Shown: one piece after another, positions 16,699 through 24,917 of the stretch
Numbering within the stretch: the first letter of the stretch is position 1
Layout: each line of letters starts with the position of its first letter
Assembly: GCA_020831625.1 (NCBI GenBank)
Contig: JAFIGD010000040.1
Location: 1-46,240 of the forward strand
Source: Verrucomicrobiota bacterium
Lineage (GTDB): Bacteria; Verrucomicrobiota; Kiritimatiellia; SS1-B-03-39; UBA6053
DNA: 46,240 bases
Direction: 5' to 3'
Made by a program: the position numbers and the translations under genes
Notes under the pieces: generated by a model
Seen by the model: the letters and a program-made list of their open reading frames with translations, nothing else
Told to the model about the DNA's origin: nothing
Databases searched by the model: none

Positions 16699-17391
16699 AT
16701 GAAACGTATCGCATTGAATCTGATGAGTTTGACCGCCCTTTCCGCCACGGTGTTTTTGGTGGCGTGTGACTGGGAAAGCGGCTCGCAGGCCAATTTTAAT
16801 TCCCGAGCCAATAATGTGAACATCTCCGGGGTCTACGAAGGGCAGCTTTCCGGCGGTCGCGCGGTGAGCAACACCAGCAACGGCACCATCCGCAGTCTGA
16901 ACATTCAACAATCAGGAAACACGATACGTGTACTGGACAACCAGGGCTCCCGCTACGATGGCCGTGTTTCCGCTCCGGCGGTCACCTCAGAAACACAAAG
17001 CAGTTCGATTGGGACAAACGCTGTTGTCGCATCCTTCCAACTCGGGTTTAGCGGACGTGACGGTGTCGCCGCCCGGGACATTGAGTTTTCGGGCAGTTTG
17101 ACGCTGGCCACGATTACAAGTGTTCAAGCCAGTTCCTCTGAAACCGAGAGACTCAGCCAATCCGGCCGCACCGTTAGCGGTGCCCCGATTGTGGATGGCA
17201 ACAACACCATTACCTCCGGCAGCAGCAGCACCACCTTCAATGAATCTATTGTGTCCAATGAATTCGAACTGAATGATTCCAATGCCGCCATGCGCCTCCG
17301 CGGAACCTGGGTTGAGCGGGGCGGTGTTGTCGCCAGTGTCAATGCTGTGGCCCCGGTGAATGCGTTTTCTATCACTGGCGGAGGTAACTGA
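16699..17391 (+). CDS. Predicted lipoprotein, unknown function
   Basis: 230 residues from the ATG at 16699, which has GGAG about 6 nt upstream. A longer in-frame start at 16651 would put extra polar residues before the signal peptide. The signal sequence ends in the lipobox LVAC, giving lipidated C23. Asp at +2 would favour inner-membrane retention under the E. coli rule, though this may not hold in PVC bacteria. The mature part is Ser/Thr/Asn/Gly-rich with repeated beta-like patterns (SGVYEGQLSGG, FSGSLTLATI, RLRGTWVERGG). No family is recognised. A strong terminator follows at 17446-17477, so it is probably a single-gene transcript. Confidence 0.7.
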   Translation: MKRIALNLMSLTALSATVFLVACDWESGSQANFNSRANNVNISGVYEGQLSGGRAVSNTSNGTIRSLNIQQSGNTIRVLDNQGSRYDGRVSAPAVTSETQSSSIGTNAVVASFQLGFSGRDGVAARDIEFSGSLTLATITSVQASSSETERLSQSGRTVSGAPIVDGNNTITSGSSSTTFNESIVSNEFELNDSNAAMRLRGTWVERGGVVASVNAVAPVNAFSITGGGN

Positions 17392-17445
17392 CCGCTTTCC
17401 TGGAGATTTAGAAGCGCAATAGACGGCCTTCTTTACATCTGATTT

Positions 17446-17477
17446 AAAAGGACCGCTAATTTAGCGGTCCTTTTTCC
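17446..17477 (+). terminator. Rho-independent terminator after the lipoprotein gene
   Basis: AAAAGGACCGCTAA pairs with TTAGCGGTCCTTTT around a very short loop, with the T-run 17471-17475 on the 3' side and a matching A-run on the 5' side. It could therefore also work in reverse. Confidence 0.9.
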
Positions 17478-17562
17478 TTGTTTAGCGGGTGTGTGAATGT
17501 TTCCCTTTACTCCTAAGCCATTCCGGCTGAAAATCGCAACACCTACCTGTAGGAGACACCAT

Positions 17563-18213
17563 ATGAAGTTATTAACGTGCCTGACCCTTACCGCCCTTTC
17601 TTTTTCCGGCCTTGCCCGGGCTGAAGTCCTTTCCATCACCTCGGGAATCGACCTTGACGATCCCACCCAACTTTCAGCTGACGCCGGGTTTTCCGCGGGG
17701 GATATCGACACCTTCGGTGTGCGTCTGAATTACCGCATCACCCCTGAACTTAAAGTGTTCGGCGGTCTCGGAAATTCCGATGTCGGTTCGGAAAGCGATC
17801 TCTCCTTCGGTGGCGGGGTCATCTATACGCTGCCTGATTTTAACACCGCCTTCCGCAGCGGGATCAAGGCCTCCTTTTATCGCTGGTCCGGTTCTTATGG
17901 TTTCGGCGGGCTGGGCTCGGTGGATGTGGATATCAATGAGATCACCGTCCGGTACGTTCTGAGCGGAAACCTTGAGGCGGTTGAAAATCTGAAATGGTTC
18001 GGCGAAGTCGGTCTGCACTTCCTCAACTCCAGCGTGTCCTACAGTTCCTCAATTGAACCGGAAGCACGGCGTGGTTCCGATTCCTGGAACGATACGGAAC
18101 TCGGCCTTGAAGCGGGTCTGCTTTACGACTTTACTGAAGACTTTGCCGGTATCGTCAGTTTTGAAATTGTCGATAAAAGCTTCCTGAATCTGGCGCTGCG
18201 CTATCGCTTCTAA
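17563..18213 (+). CDS. Predicted outer-membrane beta-barrel protein
   Basis: 216 residues from the ATG at 17563, which has AGGAG at 17551-17555; an upstream in-frame ATG at 17497 is rejected because the signal peptide begins here. The signal peptide ends in LARA. The mature part has alternating strands such as FGVRLNYRITPELKVFGGL, and it ends LNLALRYRF with the terminal Phe typical of BAM substrates. It resembles small opacity/OmpA-barrel-like proteins but I cannot name a family. It is flanked by terminators at 17446-17477 and 18236-18266, so it is monocistronic. It has the same length and YRF ending as the protein at 3044-3694, but I see no clear sequence identity. Confidence 0.75.
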   Translation: MKLLTCLTLTALSFSGLARAEVLSITSGIDLDDPTQLSADAGFSAGDIDTFGVRLNYRITPELKVFGGLGNSDVGSESDLSFGGGVIYTLPDFNTAFRSGIKASFYRWSGSYGFGGLGSVDVDINEITVRYVLSGNLEAVENLKWFGEVGLHFLNSSVSYSSSIEPEARRGSDSWNDTELGLEAGLLYDFTEDFAGIVSFEIVDKSFLNLALRYRF

Positions 18214-18235
18214 GAAGCTTCGCCTAGCATTTCTG

Positions 18236-18266
18236 AAAAAAGCCCGGGATTATCCCGGGCTTTTTT
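18236..18266 (+). terminator. Rho-independent terminator after the barrel gene
   Basis: AGCCCGGGAT pairs with ATCCCGGGCT around a minimal loop, followed by TTTTTT (18261-18266) and preceded by AAAAA. Confidence 0.92.
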
Positions 18267-18282
18267 GTGAAAGGTTTCCCGC

Positions 18283-18310
18283 TTGCAGTCCTTTGTGAAC
18301 CCGCTAGAGA
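18283..18310 (+). promoter_or_regulatory. Candidate promoter of the PrsW-like gene
   Basis: TTGCAG (18283-18288), a 16-nt spacer and TAGAGA (18305-18310), ending 7 nt before the ATG at 18318. Weak consensus, but placed between a terminator and the gene. Confidence 0.35.
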
Positions 18311-18317
18311 CGGGTGA

Positions 18318-19832
18318 ATGAATTTCATGCGGTATCTGAGAGCGCTTTCGTATTCCCGATCCGGGTTGATGCGCAGTTGTGCGGTGATTTTGCTGGCGGG
18401 GGTTTTGGGGGCGGCAATTTCGTCCTGGATGTTCCGGGCGGACCGGGAACGGATCTGGGAGACAGACCGGAGCATGCCGCGGGATGACCGGGAGCGGCTG
18501 TATGAGCATTGGTTTTGGGATTTGGAAACGTTGCTGTCGGGTTTGGAGGTGCTGCCGGAGGAAACCGCGGATTCCTTTCAGGCCTTCGGCCGGAGGGTGC
18601 TGGCGGGGGATCATGAAGCCCTGGCTGAATTGAAGCAAAGGGCGGGAGTTGATTCCGTTCCGGATGAGGGGGTGCTGTTTTTGCTGGGGTTGCACCATAT
18701 GCGCATGGGGGAATATGAGGAAGCCGCCGCCGCCGCCCGCCGGGAAAATGAGTTGTATCCCCATGGGATTGTCCGTCATTTGGCGGTGGACGCCCTGTTT
18801 CGCGGGGGGCGTTTCCGGGAGTTGGCGGCGCTGTCGGAGGATCCTGAATATACGGGAGCACTTCGCGGAGGAAAGATGGTGCGCATTGCGTTCCGACTGG
18901 GGGATCTGCCGCTGATGTTCCGTCATTTGCTGATTGCCGAATATGAGGGGCTTCGGGTTTCGCTGTTGATTTTGGCGCTGCTGACCGGCGGGATTTGGGC
19001 GGCGATTTTGCTGCATGTGTATCCCCGGGGCGGGTTGCGTCCGATTCGCTTTTGGGTTCCCGCGGCGCTGGCTATGGGGTGGATGTCGACCTGGCCGACG
19101 GTGATGAGCATGATTTGGATGGAGGAGCGTTTCGGGTTTGTGGAGCCCTCCGGGAACGATTTTTTTGAGGCGCTTTTGTTTCACACGCTGTCGGTGGGGA
19201 TCCGGGAGGAACTGTTCAAGCTGCTGCTGTTCAGTCCGCTGCTGATCGTGATTCGCAGGGACCGCCAACGCGGAGAGCTGGATGCGTTGATGCTGGGGGC
19301 GATGACGGGTCTGGGGTTTGCGGTGGAGGAGAATCTGGGGTATTTCGCCGGGACGTTGGCGGGAGGCATCTCAACATCCCGGTTTGTCAGTGCCACCCTG
19401 CTGCACGCGATGCTGACCGGCACCGCCGGTTTGGCTCTGTACCGGGCGGTGAGGGACCCGGGAAAGTGGCTTGCGGACAGTATTACCGTTCTGGCGATGG
19501 TGATCGGGTTGCATGGGCTGTATAACGCGCTGTTAAGCGCGCCGATTCCGGGGCTGGGGGACATGAGCTATTTTTACGGGGCGGCGCTGGCGGGGGCGGT
19601 GCATTTATTCTTCCGCGAGGTCCGGGTTCAGGGCGGAATGAATGCGCGGACCGTGTCGATCACCGGACTGTTTTTCTGGGGATACTGTGTGCTGATCTGT
19701 TTGGAAATGGCGTATACCACCCTCTACTTTCCGTTTCTGGAGTCCGTCTCCATGGTTGGTGAGACTGCCCTGGCCGGGGTGTTGACCGCGTTTGTGTTCC
19801 TGCACGCGCTTCGGGAGCCGATCGGGGATTGA
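18318..19832 (+). CDS. PrsW-family intramembrane protease-like protein
   Basis: 504 residues. The C-terminal half (about 210-500) is a multi-helix membrane domain with the PrsW signatures: EELFK at 297-301 (EExxK), GFAVEEN at 333-339, and the membrane histidines H363 (LLHAML) and H399 (GLHGLYNAL). PrsW proteins (Abi/CAAX-protease superfamily) cut membrane proteins such as anti-sigma factors. The N-terminal part has one membrane helix (about 17-38) and then about 160 helical residues with TPR-like character (YEEAAAAARRENELYP, FRGGRFRELAALSED), possibly outside the membrane. This makes the protein about twice as long as plain PrsW. The gene stands alone and ends just before a large perfect hairpin at 19842-19889. 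The substrate is unknown. Confidence 0.82.
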   Translation: MNFMRYLRALSYSRSGLMRSCAVILLAGVLGAAISSWMFRADRERIWETDRSMPRDDRERLYEHWFWDLETLLSGLEVLPEETADSFQAFGRRVLAGDHEALAELKQRAGVDSVPDEGVLFLLGLHHMRMGEYEEAAAAARRENELYPHGIVRHLAVDALFRGGRFRELAALSEDPEYTGALRGGKMVRIAFRLGDLPLMFRHLLIAEYEGLRVSLLILALLTGGIWAAILLHVYPRGGLRPIRFWVPAALAMGWMSTWPTVMSMIWMEERFGFVEPSGNDFFEALLFHTLSVGIREELFKLLLFSPLLIVIRRDRQRGELDALMLGAMTGLGFAVEENLGYFAGTLAGGISTSRFVSATLLHAMLTGTAGLALYRAVRDPGKWLADSITVLAMVIGLHGLYNALLSAPIPGLGDMSYFYGAALAGAVHLFFREVRVQGGMNARTVSITGLFFWGYCVLICLEMAYTTLYFPFLESVSMVGETALAGVLTAFVFLHALREPIGD

Positions 19833-19841
19833 TTCCGGAGG

Positions 19842-19889
19842 TTTCCGACCCTCGGAAAACCGGGGCGTCGCTTTTCCGAGGGTCGGAAA
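19842..19889. repeat. Perfect 18-bp inverted repeat, itself built of palindromes
   Basis: TTTCCGACCCTCGGAAAA (19842-19859) and its exact reverse complement (19872-19889) flank a 12-nt loop. Each arm is also a near-palindrome (TTTCCGA, CCC, TCGGAAA), giving four TTCCGA/TCGGAA half-sites. It follows the PrsW-like stop by 9 nt. There is no T-run on either side, so a classical terminator is less likely than a protein-binding or processing site. Confidence 0.85.
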
Positions 19890-19919
19890 ACGAAACGGAA
19901 ATGGAAACCGTGAAACGCG

Positions 19920-20012
19920 CGAGGCGGGCTTGCCCGCTGAGCGCAAACATCTCATTTCAAGAACCGCCCACACCCAAGAACCCCGCAAGGAACGGGCTTG
20001 CCCATACCGCGC
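19920..20012 (-). repeat. Palindromic repeat cluster 1 (inverted A and B modules)
   Basis: Read on the minus strand this region carries the same blocks as clusters 2 and 3. There is an A module (CTGCGCGG ... GGGCAAGCCCGTTCCTTGCGGGG, here with a decayed hairpin), the boundary word ATGAGATG (19948-19955 as CATCTCAT), and a B hairpin with stem GCGGGC/GCCCGC around TT at 19924-19937. It lies 3' of the minus-strand gene ending at 20082, so the A module is again in terminator position and orientation. Confidence 0.7.
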
Positions 20013-20081
20013 AGTCCTTCTGTCCACATGACGGACAAATCCGCGTGTTTCACAACGCCTTGGCGTCCGTCAAAGAGGGCT

Positions 20082-20846
20082 CTATTCGGATTCGTCCGGC
20101 TCCGGTGTTTGGCGAAGGGGAATTTGCACCAGTTTTCCGCCGAGGTGGATGGAGCCGGGAAAACGGGGGGGGAAGACGACAAACAGCAGGCTTTGCGTAG
20201 TGTCGCATTCGAAGGTGTTTTCATAAAGCCTAATGAGTTCGTCTTCTTCGGTCTTGATCGCGATAACCAGGGCAGCTCTTGGATGAATGGGAAGCGGGGC
20301 ATTGAGGCCTGGGTTTATTGTCGCGGTTCGGGTATTGTTATCAGGACGGCCCACAGCACCGATGTAACTGATTGGCGTGGTGTTGTAGATGCCTAAATAT
20401 CCCGGCGGAAGCGCCCCGGGGCGAATGTCAATCCACTGGATATTATATCGCAACCCTTCCTCAGGGTATGAGGGATTGGGAAGGAAAAGAAGCATTACCT
20501 CTGATTGATTTTCGGGGAGATTCACCCGGGCCATGGGTGTTCGTTCGATGCGCTCAGATCCATTGGATTGCTCGATCCTGTTTTCTTCAAAAAAGGTGAT
20601 CGGCATCGGCCCCTCATAGTGATACCGGCGGGATAAACCTGAGGTGGGAAAGCCCGTGCGTGAAGAACCGGTGAGCTGACCGTTTTCGTCGAACACTCCG
20701 AAACGGATGTTCCGTATGCGCGAATTATCGAGCAGGTGGAATTCGACGGACCGCATGGGCGGGGGATCATTTTCTGACCTTGTGATCGGAAACATAAGCA
20801 TTACCGTTGCGGTAAGCAGAATTAGATGTCTGATTCGTTTAGCCAT
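20082..20846 (-). CDS. Predicted secreted protein of unknown function
   Basis: 254 residues with a basic N-terminus and a hydrophobic stretch (about 7-21) that looks like a signal peptide or anchor (HLILLTATVMLMFPI). The rest is soluble with short beta-like segments (VEFHLLDNSRIRNIRFGVFD, RVNLPENQSEVMLLFLPN) and a low-complexity acidic end. I do not recognise a family. Its start overlaps the 3' end of the pseudopilin-like gene by 25 nt on the same strand, so the two are translationally coupled and probably work together, perhaps as an accessory surface or minor-pilin protein. Repeat cluster 1 follows it. Confidence 0.7.
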   Translation of the reverse strand: MAKRIRHLILLTATVMLMFPITRSENDPPPMRSVEFHLLDNSRIRNIRFGVFDENGQLTGSSRTGFPTSGLSRRYHYEGPMPITFFEENRIEQSNGSERIERTPMARVNLPENQSEVMLLFLPNPSYPEEGLRYNIQWIDIRPGALPPGYLGIYNTTPISYIGAVGRPDNNTRTATINPGLNAPLPIHPRAALVIAIKTEEDELIRLYENTFECDTTQSLLFVVFPPRFPGSIHLGGKLVQIPLRQTPEPDESE

Positions 20847-23800
20847 TTGAAGGAGAGGATTTTGAATTTCCGGCCAAAGCCGTCGGCGTTTTCGGCCATT
20901 TCGGGGAGGGAGGATACGGGGTCAAACGGGGTGATAACACGCTGAACGACCGCCTCGGCCCAGACCCGGGAAAGAATCACGCCTTCCGAGGTTCGACTGT
21001 CGCCATAGGCGCGGAGGATGAACGTGTCGGAGCGGGTGCTGATAAAGGGGGCGATTGTGGTCAGAATGTCCGCCTGGGAGAGCCAAGAAGGTGTTCGCTC
21101 TTCAGGCGTAACGGCCTCGAGGGTTGTGCTGGATGTTGGAACAAAGATGCGCCGCATATGTCCGGCGGCAAGGCGGGGGAAACGGGCCGCATCGACATCG
21201 CCGCGGAGAAGGCTTTCGATCAAGGGTTCTCCGCTTTCGTAGGGCTCGGTGATAAGTTCGTTCAACGAGAAGTAGGGTCTTCCGGCCTGTTGATTCCGGT
21301 TTTGAACGGCCTCCGCCAGAGCCCGGGTGAATTCTTCCAGCAGGGCGGTGTTGTTCGCGTCATAATCTGTGCTGTTATCATTCATTCCTGTGCGAGGTGT
21401 CAAAAAAGTCACGCCGGGTTTCATGTTCAGCAGCGGCCGATCATTTTCATGATTATAAGACAGGATGTCGGTTTGAAAAATTTCCTGAATCGACTGAGTG
21501 AAGCGTGTAAATCCAGGAGGGTAGTCGGTGTTGTTTGTTTGAATGTCTGATCCGCTGATGTGTACTGTGTCATGTAGGTTAGTATCCCGGGTGGCATGGG
21601 CGAAATTTGAAAAGAGGCTGTTGCCCATGACCGATTTCCACGCCTCCGGCGAAACGCTGTTGATGTTGAAGATTCCTTGAACCTCAAGGGAGACGGCCGC
21701 ATTTTCTCCAAGTGCTTCAAAGTCGGATTCTGTATACTCGCTCAATCCGAGATTTTCAGAACGGGCCAGAGCATACCTCGGGTGTGGAAGGGTTGTGGGA
21801 TTGGCTGAAAAATCCGGCATGGAAATTCCGGGCTGAATTCCTGATAACAGATAATCGTCAAAAAATTGATTTAAGGCTTCTCCCCCCCAGGGGTTTCCGA
21901 TGGAATAGGGTGGACTGCCTTCTATGTGTAGATGCTGTAATTGCCCGATAGAGATCAACGGCTGACGGGGAAGTTCAAACAGAGGGATGTCCCGGCGGGT
22001 GTCGCGGCTCCAGGGGCCCGAGCTTAACACACGGTCAAAAAGAAAAAACTCCTGATTTTGATTTACGCTGAGAATACTGCTCAGTTCTGAGTCTCCCGGG
22101 CTGTATGACAACGCGTTTTCATGCATTGTATGACTGTTGGAAATAACATCGTCACCGAAAGATGGCCTCGGTGTGCGCGGATCGGAATGCCGAATCCACG
22201 CGCTCTGATCGCCGCCGTAGGTTGTTCCTCTTTCAATCACACGGAATCGCCATGTTAAAAAACGTTGCTCCCAGCTACCCAAGCTGCCGACGTTATTATT
22301 TTCCACATCATCGTAAGCGAATCCATGGTAGCGTGCTAAAATCTGGCCTCCGTTTTCCGGGGCTCTGCGTAAGGTAATGTTCAGGGTTGTTTCCGGCATT
22401 TCATAGCCAACTCTATAAAGGTGGGTTCCCGTTCCGGTTGGGAATGTGGCGGCGGGCACTCCGGCTCGGTTCAATCGGGATTGATTCGCTGACCGTGATC
22501 CAAAGGTGGTAAATTCGGGTTCTTCATCCGCAGGACCAATCCAATACAGCAATCGCCCCGGCGCATGAACACGGGTGTCAAAGGCGTCGGCCTGAACAAT
22601 GGAATACCTGTTATTTATGTTGGTGTGGCGTTGCTCGCGATCAAGCCGCAGGGTAACTGTATTGTCACCGTAGCTGCCGTGGACATCGAATTCATGTTGC
22701 CAGATTTCGTTATCCGTATCATCTGACAGTGTCATTGTGAAGGGTTCAAATCCTGTGATTTCAAGTATTAAGTCTTCAGCGGGTATTCCGGAGGTGTAGG
22801 GATTCCACATTTCCAGGATGAAGCTGAACATAAGTCGGGCGTTGGGCGACTCGTTTGTTCGCCGGGGGCTGATCTGCAATCCGAAGTCGGTAATAATGGG
22901 CACCACGGAGTGGACGATTTCTCCGGAAGAAGGGGTCAGGTTTGAGGGCGGGGTGATGCGGTGCATTCTTCGGAGATCTGAAGGAGACTGTATCAGGAAA
23001 TTTCCGGGGTTGGGATCGACCATGTAAGAAGGAAAATTCATGTAGGCCTCAAAGCCGGGGCCGAGAAGGGACGGGTTCATGGAGAGATCTTTTTTCACGC
23101 CGCCGTTGAGCGGATGGGTGAGCAGTCCCCGGGCGTTGTGGGTATAATGATGAAACCCGCCGTTATGGCGGGGATCCTCTCCGGGTCCGAAGTGTTGAAA
23201 ATCCTCCAGACTGAGGGTTTTCCGTTTTTCATCCTGTAGATCGGGGTCGCTGAAATCGGGAGGTGTCGAGAAGGCGAGTTCTCCGCGCTGACGATATGGA
23301 ACGGTAAACCGTTTGCGGTCGATTTCGGTTTGATGGAGTCCGTTGATGGTGGTGCCGCCGGGAGGATCGAAGGGGTTTGTAAGGGCAATGCTGGCTTTGA
23401 CGCCCTCGTCGCCGACCCAATAGGCATAGCTCGCGTTCTGACCGGGAATGCCGACCAGGGGAGCACGGACAAGATTTTCCGCGGTTGCGCCGCTTCCCAG
23501 GGTTCCGGGCCCGACCAAAAGAATGCTTTGGTTCACCGGGATTGGATTTGCCGGATTGAAATTCGCGCCGGGCGGTCCGGAAATCAGCCATTCAGGAGAT
23601 CCGGAGACGGTTTGTGTGTTCCAGACCCCGGTGACATGACGGTTGGTGTTGTGGGCCGAGGAGCCGAGGATGGCGGCGGTAGCGGTGGCGCGTTGATCCG
23701 GGCCGGCGGTGATTTGCAACTGCGCGAGGGCGAGTTCCAGGCCGAGGCGGGCGTTGGCTCTGGCGAGGTGCTGGTCCTGGTGGTTGCTGATGTTGCGGAG

Positions 23801-23914
23801 TTCGAGGCGGACGTGGGTGCTGAATGCGAGGACCATCATGGTCATCAAGCCCATGACCAGAAGGGTCACGAGCAGAGCGCTGCCGTTTTTGCCGGGATGG
23901 GTTGGCGGGTCCAT
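20822..23914 (-). CDS. Very large pseudopilin-like protein (Verru_Chthon cassette protein A-like)
   Basis: 1030 residues from the second ATG (23914). That start has AGGA 7 nt upstream; the ATG at 23920 would be only 1-2 nt from it. After a short basic leader (PGKNG) comes SALLVTLLVMGLMTMMVLAF, the hydrophobic helix of a type IV prepilin or GspK/PilX-type pseudopilin, with probable cleavage after G and no Glu at +5, as in GspK. A helical heptad region follows (HLARANARLGLELALAQLQ). The remaining roughly 950 residues are soluble. The architecture resembles the TIGR02600 Verru/Chthon cassette A proteins as I remember them. The partner cassette genes are not here; only the small secreted gene downstream is linked. 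The role (pilus tip or secretion) is unknown. Confidence 0.68.
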   Translation of the reverse strand: MDPPTHPGKNGSALLVTLLVMGLMTMMVLAFSTHVRLELRNISNHQDQHLARANARLGLELALAQLQITAGPDQRATATAAILGSSAHNTNRHVTGVWNTQTVSGSPEWLISGPPGANFNPANPIPVNQSILLVGPGTLGSGATAENLVRAPLVGIPGQNASYAYWVGDEGVKASIALTNPFDPPGGTTINGLHQTEIDRKRFTVPYRQRGELAFSTPPDFSDPDLQDEKRKTLSLEDFQHFGPGEDPRHNGGFHHYTHNARGLLTHPLNGGVKKDLSMNPSLLGPGFEAYMNFPSYMVDPNPGNFLIQSPSDLRRMHRITPPSNLTPSSGEIVHSVVPIITDFGLQISPRRTNESPNARLMFSFILEMWNPYTSGIPAEDLILEITGFEPFTMTLSDDTDNEIWQHEFDVHGSYGDNTVTLRLDREQRHTNINNRYSIVQADAFDTRVHAPGRLLYWIGPADEEPEFTTFGSRSANQSRLNRAGVPAATFPTGTGTHLYRVGYEMPETTLNITLRRAPENGGQILARYHGFAYDDVENNNVGSLGSWEQRFLTWRFRVIERGTTYGGDQSAWIRHSDPRTPRPSFGDDVISNSHTMHENALSYSPGDSELSSILSVNQNQEFFLFDRVLSSGPWSRDTRRDIPLFELPRQPLISIGQLQHLHIEGSPPYSIGNPWGGEALNQFFDDYLLSGIQPGISMPDFSANPTTLPHPRYALARSENLGLSEYTESDFEALGENAAVSLEVQGIFNINSVSPEAWKSVMGNSLFSNFAHATRDTNLHDTVHISGSDIQTNNTDYPPGFTRFTQSIQEIFQTDILSYNHENDRPLLNMKPGVTFLTPRTGMNDNSTDYDANNTALLEEFTRALAEAVQNRNQQAGRPYFSLNELITEPYESGEPLIESLLRGDVDAARFPRLAAGHMRRIFVPTSSTTLEAVTPEERTPSWLSQADILTTIAPFISTRSDTFILRAYGDSRTSEGVILSRVWAEAVVQRVITPFDPVSSLPEMAENADGFGRKFKILSFKWLNESDI

Positions 23915-24080
23915 TTTCATATCCTACACATTTAAAGACGAAAGGTTCAATGCGCAAACGACATACCGTTAGAAATCCGTGAGGTGTTTGTATTTACTAC
24001 AAATTTGTATGTTGAAGGGGTTGGGTTTGCCTTTTTTGGTGTTTTATTGAGTTGGTGTGTCAAATTTGCAGGGGTTGGGG

Positions 24081-24352
24081 ATGAGATGGCTGCGCGGAAC
24101 GGGGCGAGCCCGTTCCTTGCTTGTGTTTTTTTGGGGCGCGGTCGTGAAATGAGATGGTTCCGCTTCCCCGGGCAAGCCGGGAAAGCGGGTGTTTTCGTTT
24201 AGCCATTGGCCGTGGAATGAGATGATTGCACTTCCCCAGCAAGCTGGGAAAGCGCTGGGAGAATGTGATGATTGCGCCTCTCCCCGGGCAAGCCGGGAAC
24301 GCGCTGGGGGAATGAGATGATTGCTCCTCTCCGGGCAAGCTGGGAAAGCGCT
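24081..24352 (+). repeat. Palindromic repeat cluster 2 (one A module, four B modules)
   Basis: The word ATGAGATG (once ATGTGATG) recurs at 24081, 24149, 24217, 24263 and 24312, so units are 68, 68, 46 and 49 nt long. The first unit is an A module: hairpin GGAACGGG/CCCGTTCC (24096-24103/24109-24116), then TTGCTTGTG and a T-run. The other four are B modules: GCTTCCCC, GGCAAGC or AGCAAGC, then GGGAAAGCG, forming hairpins with a GCAAGC core. The cluster fills most of the 490-base gap 23915-24404 between two divergent genes; no coding sequence is seen there. Confidence 0.85.
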
Positions 24353-24404
24353 GATATTCTCTCTTTTGACTTGATTCATAAAACCCCTACCGCATCTTCG
24401 CTCC

Positions 24405-24806
24405 ATGAGTGATCCGTCTTCCACACCGCCATCCGAAAATGTCACCGAGTTTCAGCGGCGGGTGTATGCGGCCTGTTCGCGGATTCCGCCGGGAAAGGTG
24501 GCGACGTATGCGGGGCTGGCGCGTTCGATTGGCTGCGGGTCGCCGCGGGCGGTGGGGCAGGCGCTGAAGCGGAATCCGTTCGCGCCGGCGGTGCCGTGCC
24601 ACCGGGTGGTGGCTTCGGATTTGACGATCGGGGGCTTCATGGGACGCCGGGAGGGGGAGGAGGTTTCCCGCAAGCGCGGGCTGCTGGAGGCGGAGGGGGT
24701 GCGGATTGAAAACGGTGGGCGGATAAAAGCGTGTTGTCTGTTTGAATTTTCACTTGCCAAGTCTGAAATGCCCGCGTATGAACATCCCCATCGTTCGGGC
24801 GATTAG
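24405..24806 (+). CDS. MGMT-family O6-alkylguanine-DNA alkyltransferase (short form)
   Basis: 133 residues. It consists of the C-terminal DNA-binding/active-site domain only: FQRRVYAACSRIPPGKVATY, then SPRAVGQAL and the acceptor motif PCHRV with C65, followed by GGFMGRREG. Such proteins repair alkylated bases by transferring the alkyl group to the cysteine, or (without Cys) act as ATL sensors; here the Cys is present. The N-terminal Ada/Ogt domain is missing, as in many MGMT-like short proteins. The C-terminal tail after about residue 107 looks non-conserved and reads into tRNA-Val: the stop codon TAG (24804-24806) is inside the tRNA D-arm. Confidence 0.85.
   Translation: MSDPSSTPPSENVTEFQRRVYAACSRIPPGKVATYAGLARSIGCGSPRAVGQALKRNPFAPAVPCHRVVASDLTIGGFMGRREGEEVSRKRGLLEAEGVRIENGGRIKACCLFEFSLAKSEMPAYEHPHRSGD
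24754..24782 (+). promoter_or_regulatory. Candidate promoter of tRNA-Val
   Basis: TTGCCA (24754-24759), a 17-nt spacer and TATGAA (24777-24782), 14 nt before the mature tRNA 5' end. It lies inside the 3' coding part of the alkyltransferase gene. Confidence 0.5.
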
Positions 24807-24873
24807 CTCAGTTGGTTAGAGCGCATGCTTGACATGCATGAGGTCACTGGTTCGAATCCTGTATCGCCCACCA
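24797..24873 (+). tRNA. tRNA-Val (anticodon GAC)
   Basis: 77 nt including encoded CCA. Acceptor stem GGGCGAT pairs with ATCGCCC, the D-arm contains TAGCTCAGTTGGTTAGAGC, the anticodon loop is TTGACAT with GAC at positions 34-36, and the T-arm contains GGTTCGAATCC. The discriminator is A and CCA is at 24871-24873. All stems pair. Confidence 0.97.
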
Positions 24874-24917
24874 TCTTCTCTCCGCGGGTGTTTTGCGGAC
24901 GGCGAGAAGTTTATTTT
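24874..24917 (+). terminator. Probable terminator after tRNA-Val
   Basis: CTTCTC and TCCGC pair with GCGGA and GAGAAG, with a small internal asymmetry, followed by TTTATTTTA. It is directly downstream of the tRNA. The remaining gap to infC (24918-25114) contains no other feature I can support. Confidence 0.55.

Noticed and set aside
3044-18213. The two 216-residue barrel proteins (3044-3694 and 17563-18213) as paralogues
   Set aside because: They share length, signal peptide and a YRF ending, but I see no consistent residue identity in between.
24081-24352. Possible CRISPR array
   Set aside because: The units are hairpin modules of two different lengths without unique spacers of constant length, and no cas genes occur in the window.
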